From Methylohalomonas sp034521715 (GTDB lineage Bacteria > Pseudomonadota > Gammaproteobacteria > Methylohalomonadales > Methylohalomonadaceae): a stretch of DNA of 64,000 nucleotides. The position numbers were made by a program, and so were the translations under genes. How positions within the stretch are numbered: position 1 is the stretch's first letter; each line of letters begins with the position of its first letter. Location of the stretch: contig JAXHLY010000013.1 in assembly GCA_034521715.1 (NCBI GenBank), positions 62,001 to 126,000 on the forward strand. The letters run 5' to 3'. The notes under the pieces are model-generated. The model was not told the origin of the DNA. It did not search any database and saw only the letters and a list, made by a program, of their open reading frames with translations. Of this stretch, positions 19,915 through 28,574 are shown one piece after another.

Positions 19915-20780
19915 GCATGTCCTTTGGTACTGTTATCAGGTACTTCTTGTCCAGCTTACCGTCCTTTACAAGCATGCGTTTGCCTGTTCCCCATTCCAGA
20001 CGGTTCACATCGATCTGGTTCAGCCAGCGGAAGCCGTGCCGATCGGCAAACCAAAGAAATAGCCGTTTCACCTTGACGCTCTGACAATCTTCCAGAAGTT
20101 TCTGCAACCGCCGTGGGCTGAGCGTGCGTAGACCCTCTATGAGCTTGTCGGCTTGATGAAAGGTTTCCCGTTGGGGGACTTCATCAAGCAGTTCCAGCTA
20201 TGGCGCGCTCAGGTGTAGACATTGTTAGCGGCCAGTCCCAGGGACCCCATGTATGTTCTGTTATGTTTCCATGGATGGGGTCATTGCTTACTGTTTGTCT
20301 GTTTCCGGTATTCCAGTTCAGGTTGGTGAGTCCCCGGCCCTCTGCTTTAAAAAGCTTCCTGGTATTATGAAAGACCAGTTGCACATCCAGATCCAGTCTG
20401 TTTATCCAGCCGGGCAGTGGTTTGTCGCCATAAAGATGTAATTCCTTTATGTTTCCGAGCGGCAGATAATGCGCAAAGCCCTGCAATTCCAGTGCTGTTC
20501 GGCCACCCACTATGACGTCGTGTCTATTCAGCAAGTGTTGCAGGGATATCACCACATGCTGCCACTGTAGTTCGTTGTCGTATATATTCCTGCCCGGCAG
20601 TCTCGCTGGTGGCCGCCGGTAGACTCCCCTTGCGAGCTGCTCCAGCCAGCCAGCTGACACATACTGCATCCGCAGGGCCCGTGAGTAGCCCTTTGCTTCG
20701 AGCCAGCCGGCATCGACCGGCAGTCCCTCCGGGAGTAACTGTTGAAGTTGGTTTAACTTTTTAACTTTATGTATAGCCAT
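19901..20780 (-). CDS. abiEi: AbiEi-family antitoxin / transcriptional repressor (frameshifted)
   Basis: About 292 aa reconstructed. The N-terminal winged-helix domain (VDAGWLEAKGYSRALRMQYV, ARGVYRRP) should bind DNA; VIVGGRTALELQGFAHYLPL and KELHLYGDKPLPGW follow. The first frame ends at 20184 after STPERAIAGTA; removing one base restores ERAI-LELLDEVPQRETF and continues to 19901 (LITVPKDMHGGE). ATG 20780 is chosen over a TTG at 20789. In known AbiE systems this partner both neutralises the toxin and represses the operon; two matching palindromes at its start support that here. Confidence 0.86.
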
Positions 20781-20788
20781 ACTATACA
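20770..20788. promoter_or_regulatory. putative AbiEi operator 1 over the start codon
   Basis: Inverted repeat TGTATAG-N5-CTATACA; the abiEi ATG (20780-20778) lies in and beside its spacer. The same core recurs at 20841-20859. Binding here would block transcription and translation start. Confidence 0.6.
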
Positions 20789-20832
20789 ATATAGCAAATA
20801 ATTAAACTACTTCAATATATGGTTTGAATTAA

Positions 20833-20867
20833 TCTAGATTTGTATAGTACTTCTATACAAATCTAGA
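20833..20867. promoter_or_regulatory. putative AbiEi operator 2, long palindrome
   Basis: Perfect 15-bp arms (TCTAGATTTGTATAG and its complement) around a 5-nt spacer, containing the same TGTATAG-N5-CTATACA core, about 55 nt upstream of the abiEi start in AT-rich DNA. Could also fold as a hairpin in RNA, but no U-tract follows. Confidence 0.65.
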
Positions 20868-21023
20868 ATCTATTAAACTAAGTAATATACCCGCGTGTCC
20901 CACATATCAGAAGATATTATAATTAAATCAAGAAGTTGGGTATTCGGTTATTAAGGAATTATGAGACAATAGATATTTATAAGTGATTGATATAATCAGA
21001 AATACCCTAAAAAGAGGTCTGTT

Positions 21024-21070
21024 TTCGTAATGCGGGATCGGGGATTCGACTCCCTCCTGCGGCACCAGTT
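21024..21070 (+). repeat. att-like copy of the tRNA-Thr 3' end
   Basis: Starts TTCGTAATGCG, diverges over about 10 nt, then matches the tRNA exactly from 21045 to 21070, including CCA and the next GTT. It lacks the 5' half, so it is not a functional tRNA. Marks the far end of the island. Confidence 0.85.
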
Positions 21071-21099
21071 GCAAACGTTTTTTCAGGATGACGGGTTAC

Positions 21100-21215
21100 C
21101 TCTTTGTTCGCGCAGCAAAGCTGCGCTCCTACGCTCAATGGCTTACCTGTAGGAGCCCGATTCATCGGGCGAATATTGTTGTATCCCTCGCGCAGCCAGC
21201 TGCGCTCCAGGAAGA
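21100..21215. repeat. REP-like modules
   Basis: Contains CGCGCAGCAAAGCTGCGCTC (21109-21130), GTAGGAGCCCGATTCATCGG with GCGAAT (from 21151), and CGCGCAGCCAGCTGCGCTCC (21190-21210). Same module family as at 7.56-7.87 kb and 38.15 kb. Between the island end and the TonB receptor no gene is seen. Confidence 0.75.
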
Positions 21216-21314
21216 TTGGGAACGGTTTATCAGCTGCGAGAGCCGATGTCATTTGACGGGCGGAATCCGTTTGAGCTGTATAACCTGCATATAAGTGGCT
21301 TTGTAAACGCAAAT

Positions 21315-21340
21315 AAAAAAGGCGCCCGCAGGCGCCTTTT
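21315..21340 (-). terminator. rho-independent terminator after the TonB-dependent receptor
   Basis: Perfect stem GGCGCC-CGCA-GGCGCC (21321-21336) flanked by A6 on the left and T4 on the right. Read on the minus strand it follows the receptor stop by 24 nt and ends in a U-run; it could act in both directions. Confidence 0.85.
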
Positions 21341-21363
21341 CTGTTTTGAACGAATGGTATCGT

Positions 21364-23802
21364 TCAAAGTTGGAGGCGGAAGCCGATGAAGCCGGATATC
21401 GGTGCACCGACGCCGACAAAGCGGTTGTCACTGAAGTTATCAAAGCCTGGTACCTCATCGGGCTCGCCAAGCAGGCCGAAGCTCTCGTATTCCTCGTCGA
21501 ACAGGTTGTTGACGCGGGCAAAGATACTGAATCTGTCGTTGACCTGGTACGAACCGCGAATATTCACGGTTGTGTAGCCGTCCAGTTTGCCGAGCAGGTT
21601 GGCCTCGTCGCCGCGCAGATGCACGCCGGATTTATACAGCAGGTCGCCGCCGACGCTTAGCCTGGATGTGACGGCATAGTCACCACCAAACTTGAAGGTG
21701 TGATCCGGGATGCCCGGGATGTCATCACCGGCCCGGACCTGGATTTCGCCGTCATCAGCCCGGGGATGGTTGGCACTTGCCGCAGTGAACGGTGTTTCGA
21801 AGGTTGCACTGACGTAACTGTAGGAGAGGAACCAGTCCAGGCGCTGCAGCTGGCCGGTGAGACCCAGTTCCATGCCGACACGCTCCGTATCGCCGACGTT
21901 GTCGAAAAAGCCCTGGTTGGAGGAAACACCGCCGGTGGACAGGAAGATGATGTCGTCTTCATTGGTGGTATGGAAACCGCCGATGTGCCAGCCGACGTTG
22001 TTCAGGAAGCCGACCTGCCTGAAATTGCCACGGAAGCCACCCTCGAAGCTCTTGGCCACGACCTGTTCCAGCGGCGGATCGGCCAGGAAGCCGTTTGGAA
22101 GATTGCAGGGTGCATCCGGTTCGGCACAGGCCAGTTCAACCGCCGTCGGGGCACGCGATGACTCGCTGTAGCTGAAGTAGCCGGACAGGTTCGGCTGGAA
22201 GGCATAGGTGACGCCGGCCGCCGGGTTGAAACGGTCGAAATCGTGGTCGCCGTTCAGCTCCGGGTTTTCACCGGCCAGCGGATCGGTGGCGCCCAGATCC
22301 TGCAGGGTGACGTTGGTGTGGTTATAGCGGCCGGACAGGGTCAGGTCCAGCTTGTCGGTAATCGACAGGGTATCGGTAATATACAGCGACCAGCTTTCCG
22401 TATCGGAATTGACCCGCGTGCCTTCCTCGGGCACGAACAGGCCGCTGCCGACCGTGCTGCGGAGTGCGTTGAGGCGCGCGATTTCCTGACTGGAATTGAA
22501 ATCGACCTCGCCGTAGTTGTAACCGCCGCCGACGATGACCTGGTTGTCGCGGCCGAACAGGTCACCGAGATAGGTGGTCTGCAGGTTGCCGCCCCAGTTC
22601 TTCTGGTCACGCAGGCTGCGGTTGTTAAGGCCGTTGCGTTCGCTGCCCTGGGCATTTTCGGCCAGGATGAAGTTGCCGTTCTGGTCTTCAATCAGTTCTG
22701 CGCCAAAGCCTTCTATGGTTGCCTGATTCTCAGTCCCATCGCAAGCAGCATTGTCCTCGAAATCGTCCTCGTCCTCGACTTCAAGCAGAACTTCACCGAT
22801 ACCTGCAACATCACATTCCTCGAACTCGGTACCGTCGCCGTTGAACGAGGTCGTATCGTTGTCGCGATAGAAGACGTTGCCGGCAAGCTGGGTCAGGTCG
22901 TTGAGCCAGTGTTCGCCCTGCAGGTCGAAAAAGATCATTTCATTTTCGGTCTGATCCGGTGACGTGAAAATTGCTTCCCGGTCCCGGGCCGCGAGTTCGA
23001 TCGGAATGGCGCCGTTACCGATCATGTCGGTATTGCCGTAGTTGAAGTTCAGATCGAGGGAAGTGGTCGTGCCGTCACGATAGCTCAGGGCTGTGAAAAT
23101 GTTCTTGGCCGTCGATGGGGAAGCATCGCGCCAGCCGTTCTCATCGAAGTACTGGATGGTGGTGTAGTACCCGAGTGTACCGTTGTTACCGCCACTTTCG
23201 ATCGTGCTGACAATGCGGTCAAAGGAGCCGCCATAGACTTCCAGGCTGTGGCCGGGATGGCTGAAACCGGTCTTGGTCTCCAGGTTGATGGCGCCGCCCA
23301 AGGTATTCAGGCCGAAAAGCGGGTTGGCGCCGCCGATCAGGTTCATGTTGGCGATGGAGGATTCCGGTATCAGGTCCCAGTTGATGGTATCGCCGAAGAC
23401 TTCGTTGACGCGTACGCCGTTCTGATAGACCGCCAGTCCCTGGGGCAGGCCGAGCAGGGGCGAGGCGGTAAAGCCGCGGTACTGGATGTCCGGCTGCAGC
23501 GGGTTGTTCTGGGCATCGTTGACGATGACGCTGCCGAAATTGCGGTTCATGTAGTCGGTGATATCCAGACTTGTGCCTTTTTGCAGGTCCTCCGAACTGG
23601 CCGACTGAACGTTATACGGAATCTTGCTCTCCGGCAGCCCTACGCCGAGGGTCGGCGTGACGCCGATGACCTCGATGGCATCCATGGTTTCCGGTGTATC
23701 GCTGTCCTGGTCCTGGGCAAGGACGGGGACGCAGGTAAATGTCGTTGCGAGACCGAGAGAAACGGCCCGGGTCAGGGCGCTGGGCTGGTACTTCTCTCTC
23801 AT
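21364..23802 (-). CDS. TonB-dependent outer-membrane receptor
   Basis: 812 aa. Seen: signal peptide (to about residue 29), a plug domain (PYNVQSASSEDLQKGTSLDI, DIQYRGFTASPLLGLPQGLA, GANPLFGLNTLGGAINLETK) and a C-terminal beta-barrel ending in an aromatic/hydrophobic strand (GFIGFRLQL) suited to BAM insertion. The plug NPLFGLNTLGGAI signature is typical. Ligand cannot be told: no siderophore or cobalamin genes are adjacent and no cobalamin riboswitch is seen in the 180-nt leader. It ends at a clear terminator. Unlike many neighbours it has no frameshift. Confidence 0.92.
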   Translation of the reverse strand: MREKYQPSALTRAVSLGLATTFTCVPVLAQDQDSDTPETMDAIEVIGVTPTLGVGLPESKIPYNVQSASSEDLQKGTSLDITDYMNRNFGSVIVNDAQNNPLQPDIQYRGFTASPLLGLPQGLAVYQNGVRVNEVFGDTINWDLIPESSIANMNLIGGANPLFGLNTLGGAINLETKTGFSHPGHSLEVYGGSFDRIVSTIESGGNNGTLGYYTTIQYFDENGWRDASPSTAKNIFTALSYRDGTTTSLDLNFNYGNTDMIGNGAIPIELAARDREAIFTSPDQTENEMIFFDLQGEHWLNDLTQLAGNVFYRDNDTTSFNGDGTEFEECDVAGIGEVLLEVEDEDDFEDNAACDGTENQATIEGFGAELIEDQNGNFILAENAQGSERNGLNNRSLRDQKNWGGNLQTTYLGDLFGRDNQVIVGGGYNYGEVDFNSSQEIARLNALRSTVGSGLFVPEEGTRVNSDTESWSLYITDTLSITDKLDLTLSGRYNHTNVTLQDLGATDPLAGENPELNGDHDFDRFNPAAGVTYAFQPNLSGYFSYSESSRAPTAVELACAEPDAPCNLPNGFLADPPLEQVVAKSFEGGFRGNFRQVGFLNNVGWHIGGFHTTNEDDIIFLSTGGVSSNQGFFDNVGDTERVGMELGLTGQLQRLDWFLSYSYVSATFETPFTAASANHPRADDGEIQVRAGDDIPGIPDHTFKFGGDYAVTSRLSVGGDLLYKSGVHLRGDEANLLGKLDGYTTVNIRGSYQVNDRFSIFARVNNLFDEEYESFGLLGEPDEVPGFDNFSDNRFVGVGAPISGFIGFRLQL

Positions 23803-23984
23803 GATGATATCCCCTCTGATGGTAATTTCTAGTTATTACAATCTATTCTTAATTATATGGGGGGCAGCATAATCGCTGGGCTTCTCATAATGAATGGGAA
23901 AAATTCCTGTTTTTCGGGAAAGGCAAAGTGACGAGGGAATCATATAGTCCGAAACAAGCCGGTCCAGCCCCATTGCGGGCGTTC

Positions 23985-24707
23985 CTAGATGTAGTTTTCC
24001 AGCAAGTCGCGTTCTTCTGCCGAGATCTTCGAATTTTTCATGCGGTTTTCGATCATGGCCTGGCTGATATGCTTTTTGTCGATCAGGGCCTCCTTTTCCT
24101 CCGGTAGCAGACTGTCCATGAAAAACATGTTGCTAGGCGGTATCAGACCACTGTCGGCGATCGTATTGACCTCATTGGCAAGCAGACGGTACTGGCCTAT
24201 GTCCCCCTGCAGGCGGGATTCGGCAAAGGCCTGATCGGCGAGACCGGCGGTGTAAATGGCATGGACTTCCATGCGGTAGGAGATGGTCAGAGCCGGGTCG
24301 TCCGATCCTTCAAGCCGCTGTTGTATATTGGTCAGGCGGGGATGCAGCAGTTCTCTCAGGGCGTCAAATATGGCCTGGTCCTCCAGATGCTCGGAATAAA
24401 TGTCAATCACATTATCGATAGACAGCTGCTTGTAGGTATCCGTACTGAACAGCTCATTGGTGCGATACATCAGCAGCTTGTAGGACTTGAAGCCAAGTAC
24501 TGAGTGAATGTCGGTCAATTCCCGGATATGGCGATTGAAACCCAGTGCGCATATCAACTGCGTATGATTCAAACCCAGCTGGGCGGCAACCTTGTTAATG
24601 CGGATAATAAAGTCGTCCTTGGGGTCCGATTTGATCTTGTAGAAGTAACGGACCAGGTCCGAATCCGATGCCGTCAGTAATTCCGTGAAGCTGACTGTCT
24701 GTGTCAT
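23985..24707 (-). CDS. unknown soluble protein, paralogue of the upstream gene
   Basis: 240 aa, no signal peptide or membrane segment. I do not recognise a family. It aligns end to end with the protein at 24704-25444: SFTELLTASDSDLVRYFY, QLICALGFNRHIRELTDI, LSIDNVIDIY, FFMDSLLPEEK and a Glu/Leu-rich tail. VAAQLGLNHTQLICALGFN could be a helix-turn-helix. The start overlaps the upstream stop by 4 nt (ATGA), so both are made from one message. Separated by about 180 nt from the TonB receptor downstream. Confidence 0.8.
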   Translation of the reverse strand: MTQTVSFTELLTASDSDLVRYFYKIKSDPKDDFIIRINKVAAQLGLNHTQLICALGFNRHIRELTDIHSVLGFKSYKLLMYRTNELFSTDTYKQLSIDNVIDIYSEHLEDQAIFDALRELLHPRLTNIQQRLEGSDDPALTISYRMEVHAIYTAGLADQAFAESRLQGDIGQYRLLANEVNTIADSGLIPPSNMFFMDSLLPEEKEALIDKKHISQAMIENRMKNSKISAEERDLLENYI

Positions 24708-25444
24708 TCTCTGGTTTCCCGGTTTTTCTGCTGACGCAGGAATTCACGCAGAACGCGGGTTTCCTGGCTGGATATGGAACTGTCCTGTAATCGTGTCTCG
24801 ACGAGGTCGGACGGGATCAGGCCGCGTTCCAGCAAGCGTCGCTTTTCCTGCGGCAGGATTGTGTCCATGAAAAAGACTTCGCCGACGGGTATCAGTTTGT
24901 ATTCCGTTATCATGCTGACTTCATTGACCAGCGCCCGGAAGCCATTATCCATTTGTGTCAGCCGTTCCTTGGCAAAGTCGATAGTTGCGATGCCATCAGA
25001 ATAAATGGCACGTATTTCGGCCTTGTATTTCTCGATCGTAAGCGAATTGACGGTGGATTCTATATTTTCTTCAATCGCCTGCAGCCGCCGTTTCAACAGA
25101 TACTGCATGCTGTGAAGGGCTTCACTGTCGTCCTTTACGATATCGTAGATTGCGAGAATATTATCGAGCGACAGCCGCCGGTAAATATCCTTGGCAAAAT
25201 ATTCGTTGCGGCGTTCCTCGATATCGGCGAAGCGTTTGAAGCCAAGCAGGGAAACAATCTCGGTTGACTCGCGGGCGTGCGGGTTAAAGCCGACGCCACA
25301 CATCAGCTGTCCGCTGGTCAGTTTGAGCTCCCTGGCTATAGCCGCCGGTGTTTTCTGGCGCCTGCCGCCGCTGGCATGAAACGCATAAAAGGTCCTGACG
25401 AGGTCTTCCCCGGATGCCCGAAGCAAATCGTTGAAGCTCGTCAC
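24704..25444 (-). CDS. unknown soluble protein, first of a tandem paralogous pair
   Basis: 246 aa, alpha-helical by composition, charged C-terminus (QQKNRETRE), no export signal. Shared landmarks with its partner: SFNDLLRASGEDLVRTFY, QLMCGVGFNPHARESTEI, LSLDNILAIY, FFMDTILPQEK. Conserved Cys in QL-C and GFN-H-RE-T could matter functionally. It is 63 nt downstream of the Sel1-SPOR gene on the same strand. Function unknown. Confidence 0.8.
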   Translation of the reverse strand: MTSFNDLLRASGEDLVRTFYAFHASGGRRQKTPAAIARELKLTSGQLMCGVGFNPHARESTEIVSLLGFKRFADIEERRNEYFAKDIYRRLSLDNILAIYDIVKDDSEALHSMQYLLKRRLQAIEENIESTVNSLTIEKYKAEIRAIYSDGIATIDFAKERLTQMDNGFRALVNEVSMITEYKLIPVGEVFFMDTILPQEKRRLLERGLIPSDLVETRLQDSSISSQETRVLREFLRQQKNRETRE

Positions 25445-25507
25445 GCAATATTCTCCTTGTGTTTGCAGGTAAACAGGACTCCGGTAGTCGGAATCTGTTA
25501 TTACCGT

Positions 25508-26692
25508 TTATTGCATGATTTTCTGCAACACACCGAAATTGCGAACCCAGGGTGGCGTCCGGCGAACTTCGGCGGGCAGGTTATCAATCGCTGCCTCGGC
25601 CTCGTCATAGCTTTCATAATAACCGTAAATGGCGTTGTAGCGCCTGACGTTATCGATCAGCACGGCAATGTAACCGCCGCGCTCGGCGAGGCCGTTATCC
25701 AGCAGATAATCCCGTACGGCTTTTTCATCGGTAAGGCTGATCAACTGCAGGGTGTAGTGATCGGCAGATTGCCGGCGTGCCCAGCTGTCGCGCCGGAGCT
25801 CTCCGGCGGCTGACTCGGCCGGTGTTTCTTCCCGAGGCTGTGTTTCCCCGCTCGTGGCAACCGCGGCCTCGCTCGCCGGCATTGACGGCTCGGCGGTCCC
25901 CGGCTCGCCGTCGCCGGCCACGTCCAGTGCCGTCAGGCGTTCGTTTGCCTTGTCGACATCCTGATCGGCGGCCTTTTGATACCACTCCCGGGCCCGGTTC
26001 GGGTCTTTATCGACACCATAGCCGTTTTCATAAAATACGCCGAGGTTATACTGGGCCTGGGCAACGCCCTGATTGGCGGCGGCCCGGAACAGCTTCAGCG
26101 CCCTGCCGTAATCCTTGTCGACACCCTGGCCGAAGGCGTACATGACCGCAAGGCTGTACTGGGCGTTGGCATGATCCTGGCCGGCCGCGCGCTGGAACAG
26201 ATCGAGGGCCCTGGTGTAGTTCTGCTTGATACCAAGGCCGCGGTAATACATCAGGCCCAGGTTGAACTGCGAATCGGCCAGACCGGCATTCGCCGCCTGC
26301 TCCCACCAGCGGGCGGCCAGCTGGTAATCACGCGCAACACCCTTGCCCTGGAAATACTTGACGCCCAGATCGTGCTGCACCACCGGCAGGCCCTGTTCGG
26401 CGGCTTTCGTGTACCACTCGATGGCCTTGGCCGAATCCTGCTCAACTCCATGGCCATAGTCATACATCAGGCCGAGAGTGACCTGGGCGTCGCTGTCGCC
26501 CTGTTCGGCGAGCGGCTGGAGAATCGCCAGCGCCTTGTCATAATCCTTGGCCAGGTAAGCCTGTTTACCTTCGTTGTAATCCTGCGCCGATACCTGGACG
26601 GCAACCGTCAGCAGGAGCAGGGCTGCCAGGTACTGCGCAGCCAGCGCCAGGCATGAACCGGCGACGGCGTATGATTGAACTGATGTCAACAA
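25508..26692 (-). CDS. Sel1-repeat and SPOR-domain exported protein
   Basis: 394 aa. Seen: an N-terminal hydrophobic signal (AALLLLTVAVQVSAQ), about six Sel1/TPR-like repeats at residues 40-255 (each like AQVTLGLMYDYGHGV), an Ala/Glu/Pro-rich linker, and a C-terminal SPOR-like domain (DHYTLQLISLTDEKAV). SPOR domains bind denuded glycan strands at the septum; Sel1 repeats mediate protein contacts. Likely periplasmic and cell-envelope related. The ATG is followed by 30 or so residues before the apolar core, so a later start is possible. Confidence 0.85.
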   Translation of the reverse strand: MLTSVQSYAVAGSCLALAAQYLAALLLLTVAVQVSAQDYNEGKQAYLAKDYDKALAILQPLAEQGDSDAQVTLGLMYDYGHGVEQDSAKAIEWYTKAAEQGLPVVQHDLGVKYFQGKGVARDYQLAARWWEQAANAGLADSQFNLGLMYYRGLGIKQNYTRALDLFQRAAGQDHANAQYSLAVMYAFGQGVDKDYGRALKLFRAAANQGVAQAQYNLGVFYENGYGVDKDPNRAREWYQKAADQDVDKANERLTALDVAGDGEPGTAEPSMPASEAAVATSGETQPREETPAESAAGELRRDSWARRQSADHYTLQLISLTDEKAVRDYLLDNGLAERGGYIAVLIDNVRRYNAIYGYYESYDEAEAAIDNLPAEVRRTPPWVRNFGVLQKIMQ

Positions 26693-26710
26693 GGCGCGTT
26701 ATCCGGCCGC

Positions 26711-27568
26711 TCAATCCATGGTCTTGGCGATTTCGAAGATATTCTCGGCATCGAACACCTGGTCGTGGGACTCGAACAGCTTGCCGATGCAGGCACGGTG
26801 CAAGGCCAGTTTCAGGGTGCCGAAACCGATGGCGCCCCACATGATGCGGCCGTCGTAATCCTTGCCCTTGTCCATCATGCCGGTACCGCCGATGCCGAGC
26901 GGCGGCGTGGCGTTGGCGTCGGCCATCAGTTCAATGTTCTTGTTGCCGGACCAGTGTTCTTCGGCAAGCAGTTCTACACCGGCGGCACCGGTGGCGAATA
27001 CCACCCGCGCATCGGCAATGGCCTGGCCGCGGGCATCGTTGTCCCTGGCTTCAATCGGCGTGACTTTTGCACCGAAGCGTTCCTCGATGTTGTTGCAGGC
27101 CTGCTCGGCACGCTGCTTCGATCGCGAGGTCAGTGAGACATCGGCACCTTCCATCGCCAGCATGGCGGCGGCACGCTGGCCGACCGGGCCGGTGCCGGCG
27201 AGCACGACCGCCTTTTTGCCCTTGACCTTATCGCTGGACAGTAACTTGGCGACCCCGGCGGCGGCGGTGGTGTTGCTGCCGTTGCTGTCGAGCATGACCG
27301 AGACCCGGAAGTCGGCAAAAAACATCTTCTGCACCGCCTCGAACAATGCCTGGCCCGCGGCCATGTCGCTGCCACCGACAAAGATGGCGGTATTCTTCTT
27401 TTCTTTCGGGGCGCGCGTGAATATCGTGCCTTCCACCAGCGGGCCAACGGTATCCGGCGTCAGGCCGCCATGACCGATCACATGATCGGCGCCGCCGTCA
27501 TAGCCAACGACAGTGTCAAATACGGACGGATGCGGGTCAGTATCCAGCTGGAAGAGTAATTTTTTCAT
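26711..27568 (-). CDS. mtdA: NADP-dependent methylene-tetrahydrofolate (H4MPT) dehydrogenase MtdA
   Basis: Oxidises methylene-H4F (and methylene-H4MPT) with NADP. Seen: MKKLLFQLDTDPHPSVFD, VVGYDGGADHV, FRVSVMLDSNGSNTTAAAGV, KGKKAVVLAGTGPVGQRAA (nucleotide-binding), ATPPLGIGGTG, LKLALHRACIGKLFES. This matches MtdA of methylotrophs closely and MtdB poorly. ATG 27568 with GAGGT upstream fits the family start; a longer frame from 27691 lacks support. Divergent from fchA, the next enzyme in the same pathway. Confidence 0.92.
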   Translation of the reverse strand: MKKLLFQLDTDPHPSVFDTVVGYDGGADHVIGHGGLTPDTVGPLVEGTIFTRAPKEKKNTAIFVGGSDMAAGQALFEAVQKMFFADFRVSVMLDSNGSNTTAAAGVAKLLSSDKVKGKKAVVLAGTGPVGQRAAAMLAMEGADVSLTSRSKQRAEQACNNIEERFGAKVTPIEARDNDARGQAIADARVVFATGAAGVELLAEEHWSGNKNIELMADANATPPLGIGGTGMMDKGKDYDGRIMWGAIGFGTLKLALHRACIGKLFESHDQVFDAENIFEIAKTMD

Positions 27569-27802
27569 GGAGACCTCATATTGAATTGTTATTGTCGTCA
27601 GCCTGTAATGGCAGGCTGGCCGGACGAATGGCGCATAAGTTAACGCATGCGCCCGGTTCCGACAACTTGGTGGATATCGCTGACCGGTCACGAATTACTG
27701 TATAATCAAGCGCTTTGCCCGGATAACGAGGCGGCCGGCGGCACGCCACAGCCATAACCGGATCCGGATAATCGAGAAAACCCGAACCCCGCGGAGGAGA
27801 GC

Positions 27803-28426
27803 ATGATTAAGGATCAACCGATTCAGCAGTTTCTTGATGAACTGGCCAGCAAGGCCTCGACCCCCGGCGGCGGCAGTGCCGCGGCCATCACGGGTGCCAT
27901 GGGTGCCGCGCTCGGCAGCATGGTCGGTAACTTCACCGTCGGCAAGAAAGGCTACGAGGATGTCGACGCCGAAATGCGCGGCATCCTGGAGCAGACCGAA
28001 AAACTGCGTGACCGCATGACCGACATGATCCAGGCCGATATCGAGGTGTTTAACAAGGTGATGGGCGCCTATGGTATGCCGAAGGATACCGACGAACAAA
28101 AGGCCGAGCGCAGCAAGACCATACAGGCGGCGCTGAAAGAGGCGACCGATGTGCCGCTGGACTGCGCCAAAGCGGCGGCCGAGGTTATCGAGCTGTGCAA
28201 GCCGCTGGCCGAGAAAGGCAACAAGAACGTGATCAGTGACGCCGGCGTGGCCGTGCTGGCCGCGGAAGCCGCGCTGCGCAGTGCCGCGTTGAACGTCTAT
28301 ATCAACATCGGCGGCATCAAGGATGAGGCATTCAGAAAGTCACGTGAGGACCAGCTCGATGAAACACTGGCCGGCACGCGTGAGCTGACGGAAGAAGTGT
28401 ACGAGATCGTGAAAGCAAAGCTGTAA
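27803..28426 (+). CDS. fchA: methenyl-tetrahydrofolate cyclohydrolase FchA
   Basis: Interconverts methenyl-H4F and formyl-H4F. Seen: 207 aa with FLDELASKASTPGGGSAAAI, GAMGAALGSMVGNFTVGKK, KGNKNVISDAGVAVL and ALNVYINIGG, as in FchA of methylotrophs and the related formiminotransferase-cyclodeaminase domain. GGAGGAG lies 7 nt before the ATG. Together with MtdA it can replace the bifunctional FolD; folD, often found beside cysS, is not seen in this window. The stop codon runs into a heptamer repeat. Confidence 0.93.
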   Translation: MIKDQPIQQFLDELASKASTPGGGSAAAITGAMGAALGSMVGNFTVGKKGYEDVDAEMRGILEQTEKLRDRMTDMIQADIEVFNKVMGAYGMPKDTDEQKAERSKTIQAALKEATDVPLDCAKAAAEVIELCKPLAEKGNKNVISDAGVAVLAAEAALRSAALNVYINIGGIKDEAFRKSREDQLDETLAGTRELTEEVYEIVKAKL

Positions 28427-28483
28427 ATCGTGAATCGTGAATCGTGAATCGTGAATCGTGAATCGTGAATCGTGAATCGTGAA
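28426..28483. repeat. tandem heptamer array (AATCGTG)
   Basis: About eight perfect copies of AATCGTG begin at the last base of the fchA stop codon. An inverted partner (TTTCACGATTCAC) lies near 28559-28575, so the spacer between convergent fchA and nadC could form a hairpin. A related AAGTGAATCGTGAAA occurs near 38641. Confidence 0.85.
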
Positions 28484-28574
28484 TTTTTAGATTGAGAGAA
28501 CTGAAAAGTTCCCCGATGGAGTCCGGTTACCTGGCGAACAGGGTCGGTACCTCCGACGTTTCACGATTCACTTT

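Noticed and set aside
23803..23984. Cobalamin riboswitch upstream of the TonB-dependent receptor
   Set aside because: No B12-box-like conserved core or extended pairing is visible in the 180-nt leader.
28426..28483. Heptamer array as CRISPR repeats
   Set aside because: Units are 7 bp, contiguous, with no spacers and no cas genes nearby.
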